Below, piece by piece: positions 59,880 to 64,000 of a stretch of 64,000 nt of DNA. Origin of the DNA: Variovorax sp. OV700 (GTDB taxonomy: Bacteria > Pseudomonadota > Gammaproteobacteria > Burkholderiales > Burkholderiaceae_C); assembly GCF_900099805.1 (NCBI RefSeq), contig NZ_FNDR01000011.1:1-64000 (forward strand), in the 5' to 3' direction. Every line of letters begins with the position of its first letter. Positions within the stretch are counted from its first letter, which is position 1. The notes under the pieces are model-generated. The model was not told the DNA's origin, ran no database searches, and saw only the letters and a list, made by a program, of their open reading frames with translations. The position numbers were made by a program, and so were the translations under genes.

Positions 59880-60650
59880 CTAGGTGCCTTCGATGGTGTT
59901 GACCAGTGCGCCGATGTGCTCGATCTCGGTCACCACCACGTCGCCGGGCCGGCAATCAACCACGCCGTCGGGCGTGCCGGTAAGAATCAGGTCGCCGGGC
60001 GACAGCGTCATGAAGCGACTGAAATATTCGATGAGAAAGGGCGCGTCGAAGATCATGTCGCGCGTGCTTCCCTGCTGCGTGACGGTGCCGTTCACCGTGG
60101 TCTTGAGCGCGAGCGCCATCGGGTCGGGCACATCGGCCGCGTCGACGAACCAGGGCCCGAGCGGCGTGCAGGTGTCGCGGTTCTTCACGCGCAGATTGGG
60201 GCGATACCAGTTCTCCAGGTAGTCGCGAATGGCGTAGTCGTTGGCCACGGTGTAGCCGCCGATGAAGTCGTAGGCGTCGTCCCGCTTCACGTGGCGCGCG
60301 GTCTTGCCGACGACGATGGCGAGCTCGCATTCGTAGTGCATGAACTGCACGCCGGCCGGGCGGTGCGTGCGCTGGCGGTGGCCGGTCAGCGTGCTTTGCC
60401 CCTTGACGAACGCCAGCGGTTCCTCGGGCGCCTTGAACTCCAGTTCCTTGGCGTGGTCGGCGTAGTTGAGGCCGAGCGCAAGGATGGTGCGGGGCCGCGC
60501 CGTGGGCGCGAGCGGCGGCAGCCAGGTGAGCTGCTCCTGCGGCACCACGCGGCCGTCTTCCAGGCGCACGGCGGCATCTTGCTCGCCATTGAATTCGTGC
60601 GCGGTGCCGGTGTGTTCGCGGCCTTCGTAAATGACGCGTGCGTGCTTCAT
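59880..60650 (-). CDS. hpaG2: HpaG2, fumarylacetoacetase-fold isomerase/decarboxylase
   Basis: 256 residues from ATG 60650. The FAH-fold metal site is visible in MHYECELAIVVG, with the following VANDYAIRDY and RPNLRVKNRDTCTPLGPW typical of the HpaG C-terminal half. It decarboxylates 5-oxopent-3-ene-1,2,5-tricarboxylate in the homoprotocatechuate route. In enterobacteria both halves are fused; here they are separate genes with an ATGA overlap. Confidence 0.9.
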   Translation of the reverse strand: MKHARVIYEGREHTGTAHEFNGEQDAAVRLEDGRVVPQEQLTWLPPLAPTARPRTILALGLNYADHAKELEFKAPEEPLAFVKGQSTLTGHRQRTHRPAGVQFMHYECELAIVVGKTARHVKRDDAYDFIGGYTVANDYAIRDYLENWYRPNLRVKNRDTCTPLGPWFVDAADVPDPMALALKTTVNGTVTQQGSTRDMIFDAPFLIEYFSRFMTLSPGDLILTGTPDGVVDCRPGDVVVTEIEHIGALVNTIEGT

Positions 60651-61288
60651 GCGGCCACCTCCTGCACCAGCGTGTTGGCCAGGGTCTCGAACCCCGCCGC
60701 GGAAATCTCGATGCGGTCGCCCGCGCGGGCCAGCGGCCGGCCGGCGTCGCAGCCCAGCATCAGCACGTCGCCATGCGCGAGCGTCATGAAATCGCCGACG
60801 TCGGCCAGAAGTTGCTGCGCCGGACGTACGAGCTGCGAAAAATCGATCGACTGCTTGAGCGTGCCGTTGATGCGCACCTCGATGCGAAAGCCCGCAGGGT
60901 CGGCCACCTCCTGCGCGTCGCGCAGCACGGGACCAATGCCGAGGAACCCGTCCACGCACTTGAACTTCACGGGAGGGCGGAAGAAGCTCGCATGCGGAAT
61001 CGAGAGATCGTTCATCAGCACGAAGCCTTCCACGTCGCCCTCGGCGCCGATCACCATGCCGATGCTGGCGCCGATCTCCACGTCGGGCACGGATGAAGGC
61101 ACCGCAATCGCTCTGCCGTGCGGGCTCCAGGTGTTGGCGGTCTTCACATAGAGCACCGGTGCTTTCGGCGGCGCCTTGTAGGGCAACTCTGCCATTTGCG
61201 GCGCGAGCGCGTCGAACTCGGCGCGAAAGTTCAGCAGCGTGCCGTACACGGTGCCGGTCGGAAGGTAGTGCGGGGCGCTGCTGCTCAT
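60647..61288 (-). CDS. hpaG1: HpaG1, fumarylacetoacetase-fold partner subunit
   Basis: 213 residues from ATG 61288. FAH fold with LYVKTANTWSPHG, VEIGASIGMVIG and GPVLRDAQEV segments of the HpaG N-terminal half. It probably pairs with HpaG2 to form the bifunctional isomerase/decarboxylase. Its start overlaps the hpaR stop by ATGA, so the regulator and first enzyme are made together. Confidence 0.88.
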   Translation of the reverse strand: MSSSAPHYLPTGTVYGTLLNFRAEFDALAPQMAELPYKAPPKAPVLYVKTANTWSPHGRAIAVPSSVPDVEIGASIGMVIGAEGDVEGFVLMNDLSIPHASFFRPPVKFKCVDGFLGIGPVLRDAQEVADPAGFRIEVRINGTLKQSIDFSQLVRPAQQLLADVGDFMTLAHGDVLMLGCDAGRPLARAGDRIEISAAGFETLANTLVQEVAA

Positions 61289-61719
61289 GAAGGCTGCTCC
61301 AGTGCAATGAGTTCGTCGAGCAGCCCGTAGAGCTGTGTGAGCTTGGTCTTGCCGAGCGACTTTTCCATCCAGTCGTAGTGCGCCTCGATGCTGATCGACA
61401 GGCGCTTCACCAGCTTCATGCCGTGTGGCGTGGCCTCGACCACCGTACGTCGCTGGTCTTCGGGATCGCGGCTGCGCGTGACGAGCTTGTCGCGCTCCAT
61501 GCGCGCGAGCACGCCGGTGAGGCTGGGGCCGAGGATGAACGCCTCGCGCGCCACGTGGCCGGTTTCGACGGCGCCGTGCTCGCCGAGCACGCGCAGCACG
61601 CGCCATTGCTGGTCGGACAGCGCGTGCTCGCGCAGGCTGGGCCGCGTGTGGGCCATCACGGCTTCGCGGGCCTGCAGCAGCAGGCGCGGCAAATTGCGGT
61701 GCGTGAAGGTGGTGCTCAA
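61285..61719 (-). CDS. hpaR: HpaR, MarR-family regulator of the operon
   Basis: 144 residues of the MarR fold; the winged helix region is HALSDQQWRVLRVLGEHG through LTGVLARMERDKLV. In E. coli HpaR represses the hpa genes and responds to homoprotocatechuate-type aromatics. It is the first gene of the operon, so it is autoregulated together with the pathway. A perfect palindrome lies 23 bases upstream of its ATG. Confidence 0.9.
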   Translation of the reverse strand: MSTTFTHRNLPRLLLQAREAVMAHTRPSLREHALSDQQWRVLRVLGEHGAVETGHVAREAFILGPSLTGVLARMERDKLVTRSRDPEDQRRTVVEATPHGMKLVKRLSISIEAHYDWMEKSLGKTKLTQLYGLLDELIALEQPS

Positions 61720-61741
61720 AAGCTGTACCTCGTTGAATTAG

Positions 61742-61753
61742 TTAACATGTTAA
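61742..61753. promoter_or_regulatory. HpaR operator palindrome
   Basis: TTAACATGTTAA, a perfect 12-bp palindrome in an AT-rich stretch between hpaR (starts 61719, minus) and radA (starts 61819, plus). MarR-family proteins bind such sites over the promoter. It would overlap the hpaR -10 region. It is far enough from radA that its effect there is doubtful. Confidence 0.6.
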
Positions 61754-61818
61754 ATGATTTGGAATTTCTTTCCTAGCCGTTTTCCATCAGGGTTTGTGCG
61801 GACACCTAAACTCCCCGC

Positions 61819-63210
61819 ATGGCCAAGGAAAAAACACTCTTCGTCTGCAGCGAATGCGGCGGCACCAGCCCCAAGTGGCTCGGCAAATGCCCGAGCTGCG
61901 GCGCCTGGAACACACTCATCGAGCAGGTGGCAGGCAACGGCAGCGGCCCGGCCAACAACCGCTTCGGCACGCAATACGCCTCGCTCGCGGGCGCGTCCGA
62001 ACTCGCCACGCTGTCGGAAATAGAAGCAACCGACATCGAGCGCACGCCCACCGGCCTCGAAGAACTCGACCGCGTTCTGGGCGGCGGCATCGTCTCGGGC
62101 GGCGTCACGCTCATCGGCGGCGATCCGGGCATTGGCAAGTCGACCTTGCTGCTGCAGGCGGTCGATGCGCTGCAGCGCGCGGGGCAGAACGCGCTCTACG
62201 TCACCGGCGAGGAAAGCGGTGCGCAGGTGGCGCTGCGCTCGCGGCGGCTCGGCCTTGACCATTCGCAGGTGCAGGTGCTGGCCGAGATCCAGCTCGAGAA
62301 GATCATCGCCACGCTAGACGCCACGCGCCCGGCCATCGCCGTGATCGATTCGATTCAGACGGTGTATTCCGACCAGCTCACCTCCGCGCCCGGCTCGGTG
62401 GCGCAGGTGCGCGAATGCGCGGCGCATCTCACGCGCTTTGCCAAGACCAGCGGTACGGCCGTGGTGCTGGTGGGCCACGTTACCAAGGAGGGCGCGCTCG
62501 CGGGGCCGCGCGTGCTCGAGCACATGGTCGACACGGTGCTGTACTTCGAGGGCGACACGCATTCGAGCTTTCGCCTCGTGCGTGCCATCAAGAACCGTTT
62601 CGGCGCGGTCAACGAGATCGGCGTGTTCGCCATGACCGAGCGCGGCCTGAAGGGCGTGGCCAACCCGAGCGCGATCTTCCTGAGCCAGCATGCCGAGCCG
62701 GTGCCCGGTAGCGTGGTGCTGGTCACGCTCGAGGGCACGCGGCCGATGCTGGTGGAAATCCAGGCGCTGGTCGACAACGGCGGCCCGAGCCCGCGCCGCC
62801 TTTCGGTGGGGCTTGACCGCGACCGCCTCGCGATGCTGCTGGCCGTGCTGCATCGCCATGCGGGCGTGGCCTGCATGGACCAGGACGTGTTCGTCAACGC
62901 GGTGGGCGGCGTGCGCATCAGCGAACCCGCCGCCGACCTGGCCGTGATGCTGGCCATCACCTCGAGCCTGCGCGGCAAGCCGCTGCCCAAGGGCTTCATC
63001 GCGTTCGGCGAAGTGGGTTTGGCGGGTGAAGTGCGCCCCGCGCCGCGCGGCCAGGAGCGCCTGCGCGAAGCCGCCAAACTGGGCTTCAGCGTGGCCGTGG
63101 TGCCCAAGGCCAATGCGCCGCGCAAGGGATCGAAAGAGATCGAGGGCCTGACCATCCACGCCGTCGACCGCATCGAAGAGGCGATGGACGTGGTCCGCCG
63201 CCTCGATTGA
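61819..63210 (+). CDS. radA: DNA repair protein RadA/Sms
   Basis: 463 residues. Zinc motif CSECGGTSPKWLGKCPSCGAW at residues 10-30, Walker A GGDPGIGKST, the RadA-specific KNRFG in RAIKNRFGAVNE, and the C-terminal Lon-like domain. RadA is a branch-migration helicase in recombinational repair. ATG 61819. Expected core gene next to alr in related genomes; here it lies after the accessory block. Confidence 0.96.
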   Translation: MAKEKTLFVCSECGGTSPKWLGKCPSCGAWNTLIEQVAGNGSGPANNRFGTQYASLAGASELATLSEIEATDIERTPTGLEELDRVLGGGIVSGGVTLIGGDPGIGKSTLLLQAVDALQRAGQNALYVTGEESGAQVALRSRRLGLDHSQVQVLAEIQLEKIIATLDATRPAIAVIDSIQTVYSDQLTSAPGSVAQVRECAAHLTRFAKTSGTAVVLVGHVTKEGALAGPRVLEHMVDTVLYFEGDTHSSFRLVRAIKNRFGAVNEIGVFAMTERGLKGVANPSAIFLSQHAEPVPGSVVLVTLEGTRPMLVEIQALVDNGGPSPRRLSVGLDRDRLAMLLAVLHRHAGVACMDQDVFVNAVGGVRISEPAADLAVMLAITSSLRGKPLPKGFIAFGEVGLAGEVRPAPRGQERLREAAKLGFSVAVVPKANAPRKGSKEIEGLTIHAVDRIEEAMDVVRRLD

Positions 63211-63219
63211 TCTGCGTTG

Positions 63220-63253
63220 AAAAAATGCCCGGCGCGCCAGTGACGCGCCGGGC
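63220..63253 (-). terminator. Terminator of the minus-strand lipoprotein gene
   Basis: GCCCGGCGCG (63227-63236) pairs exactly with CGCGCCGGGC (63244-63253) around seven bases; the A-run at 63220-63225 gives a U-run on the minus strand. It lies right after the lipoprotein stop. It may also halt radA transcription from the other side, without a U-run. Confidence 0.75.
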
Positions 63254-63261
63254 CACCCTCC

Positions 63262-63717
63262 CTACCCCCCGATGTGCATCGTGAACGCCGGTCCGCCGTT
63301 GAGCACGCATTGGCCGCTGCCCAACGTGGCCGAGTTCATCGTGTACTGGCAACTCAGGTTGCCGCCGCGATTGCCGCTGGCGTTCGCCAGGCCGGCACCT
63401 CGCGAGCCGGCAACCCGGGTCGCCTCTCCCTGGAACTGCTCCCCACCGATCTGCGCATTGAAATGGCCGCGGCCGTTCATGTCGTTGGTCACCGTGCCTG
63501 CGACGGTTCCGTAGCGCGCCGCTTCGGCGTTCGACGGATACAGCCGCGCACTGAAGCTCTGCGCCACCGGACCCGGTGCCACGGCATAAGCCTGCGAGGG
63601 CGGCGCCGCGGGTGCGGGTTGTCCGAGCGGCACCACGTAGCAGCCGCTGAGGACGGTGGCCGTGAGCGTGGCGGCGAGGGTGAGACGAATGAAGCTGACA
63701 GGACGCGGACTATTCAT
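63262..63717 (-). CDS. Small lipoprotein of unknown function
   Basis: 151 residues from ATG 63717. Lipobox VLSGC with Cys26 and Tyr at +2. After a Pro/Ala-rich linker the body reads as short Gly/Asn-rich strands (GRGHFNAQIGGEQFQGEATR, then CQYTMNSATLGSGQC), with two Cys that could form a disulfide. This is a small beta-rich outer-membrane lipoprotein with no function known to me. It has its own terminator and faces radA tail to tail. Confidence 0.75.
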   Translation of the reverse strand: MNSPRPVSFIRLTLAATLTATVLSGCYVVPLGQPAPAAPPSQAYAVAPGPVAQSFSARLYPSNAEAARYGTVAGTVTNDMNGRGHFNAQIGGEQFQGEATRVAGSRGAGLANASGNRGGNLSCQYTMNSATLGSGQCVLNGGPAFTMHIGG

Positions 63718-63817
63718 ACGCTTTTCAGTGGCCCGGGCAGATGCCCGTGCGGTGAAATGTGCCGGCTCGCGCCACCGCGCCACTTGCTTTTAGCGATGAG
63801 TACCGCCCCGCGCGCCC

Positions 63818-63842
63818 GGCAGTAGCCATGGCCGCTACTGCC
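63818..63842. promoter_or_regulatory. Inverted repeat in the last divergent gap
   Basis: GGCAGTAGC (63818-63826) and GCTACTGCC (63834-63842) form a perfect nine-base dyad around seven bases, in the gap between the lipoprotein gene and the gene starting at 63945. It could be an operator or a hairpin in a leader. No regulator gene is adjacent. Confidence 0.4.
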
Positions 63843-63944
63843 GCCTGTCATGCCAGTGCGGCAAGAAAAGCGCCGCCGATCCACATGCGAACTTTTGAAT
63901 GACGCCAGGAAGGTGGGGATCGCCGGGCGGCGACAATGCGCCCC

Positions 63945-64000
63945 ATGAATTTTCAGAAATTGCTGGTGCCCGTGGGCGGCATCGTCCTTCTCGGGCTTGC
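63945..64000 (+). CDS. Start of a gene cut by the window end
   Basis: ATG 63945 opens a frame of 18 codons to the end, beginning Met-Asn-Phe-Gln-Lys and turning hydrophobic (LLVPVGGIVLLGL), as in a signal peptide or first membrane helix. Upstream there is no strong Shine-Dalgarno. Too little is present to name it. Confidence 0.45.
   Translation, partial: MNFQKLLVPVGGIVLLGL

Overview
GC-rich (visibly about two-thirds G+C) beta-proteobacterial chromosome. The gene set (H1-like type VI secretion cluster, glcDEF, two Bug-type solute receptors, lplT/alr divergent pair, radA, HpaG split into two genes, TorF-glnK-amtB) points to Burkholderiales, most like Comamonadaceae/Variovorax. This assignment is inference from gene content and style, not a search.

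Region 1 (1-28.2 kb) is a type VI secretion system (T6SS). It opens inside hcp and runs tagJ-tssE-tssF-tssG-tssH(clpV)-vgrG on the plus strand. A VgrG-linked module follows: a small membrane protein, a DUF2169/pentapeptide fusion, a second pentapeptide protein, DUF3540 and a DUF4150 PAAR-like tip. A minus-strand block encodes pppA phosphatase, an FHA protein (tagH) and a lipoprotein. A divergent plus-strand block carries tssJ-tssK-tssL(OmpA)-tssM-tagF and a PEGA-domain Ser/Thr kinase. tssA, tssB and tssC are not in the window and would be expected upstream. Kinase, phosphatase, FHA and TagF together indicate post-translational control by threonine phosphorylation. No recognisable toxin domain or immunity gene is visible.

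Region 2 (28.2-45.8 kb) is mostly core-like genes: an MFS transporter, comM, a torF-like porin-glnK-amtB nitrogen operon behind a good sigma-54 promoter, an SMP-30 lactonase, a LysR regulator, glcDEF glycolate oxidase, a small exported protein, glutathione peroxidase, an EamA transporter, lplT, alr and a membrane protein.

Region 3 (45.8-61.7 kb) looks like an accessory block between alr and radA. It has a divergent LysR/EamA pair with a clear dyad operator, an exported hypothetical, and a long minus-strand operon led by hpaR. That operon encodes homoprotocatechuate-type meta-cleavage: hpaG1, hpaG2, a Bug receptor, hpaE, a two-subunit LigAB-type extradiol dioxygenase, hpaF, hpaH, hpaI. It continues into a SnoaL-like lipoprotein, an IlvD/Edd dehydratase, a second Bug receptor, a class II aldolase and a PanE-family reductase. 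A perfect 12-bp palindrome just upstream of hpaR is the likely HpaR operator.

Region 4 (61.8-64.0 kb) holds radA, a small lipoprotein with its own terminator, and the first codons of another gene.

Two dispersed repeat families lie between genes: a ~240-bp composite double hairpin (two copies, opposite orientation, near 35.3 and 57.2 kb) and a ~97-bp element (three copies near 34.0, 42.4 and 50.5 kb). I saw no tRNA, rRNA, CRISPR array, transposase or integrase.
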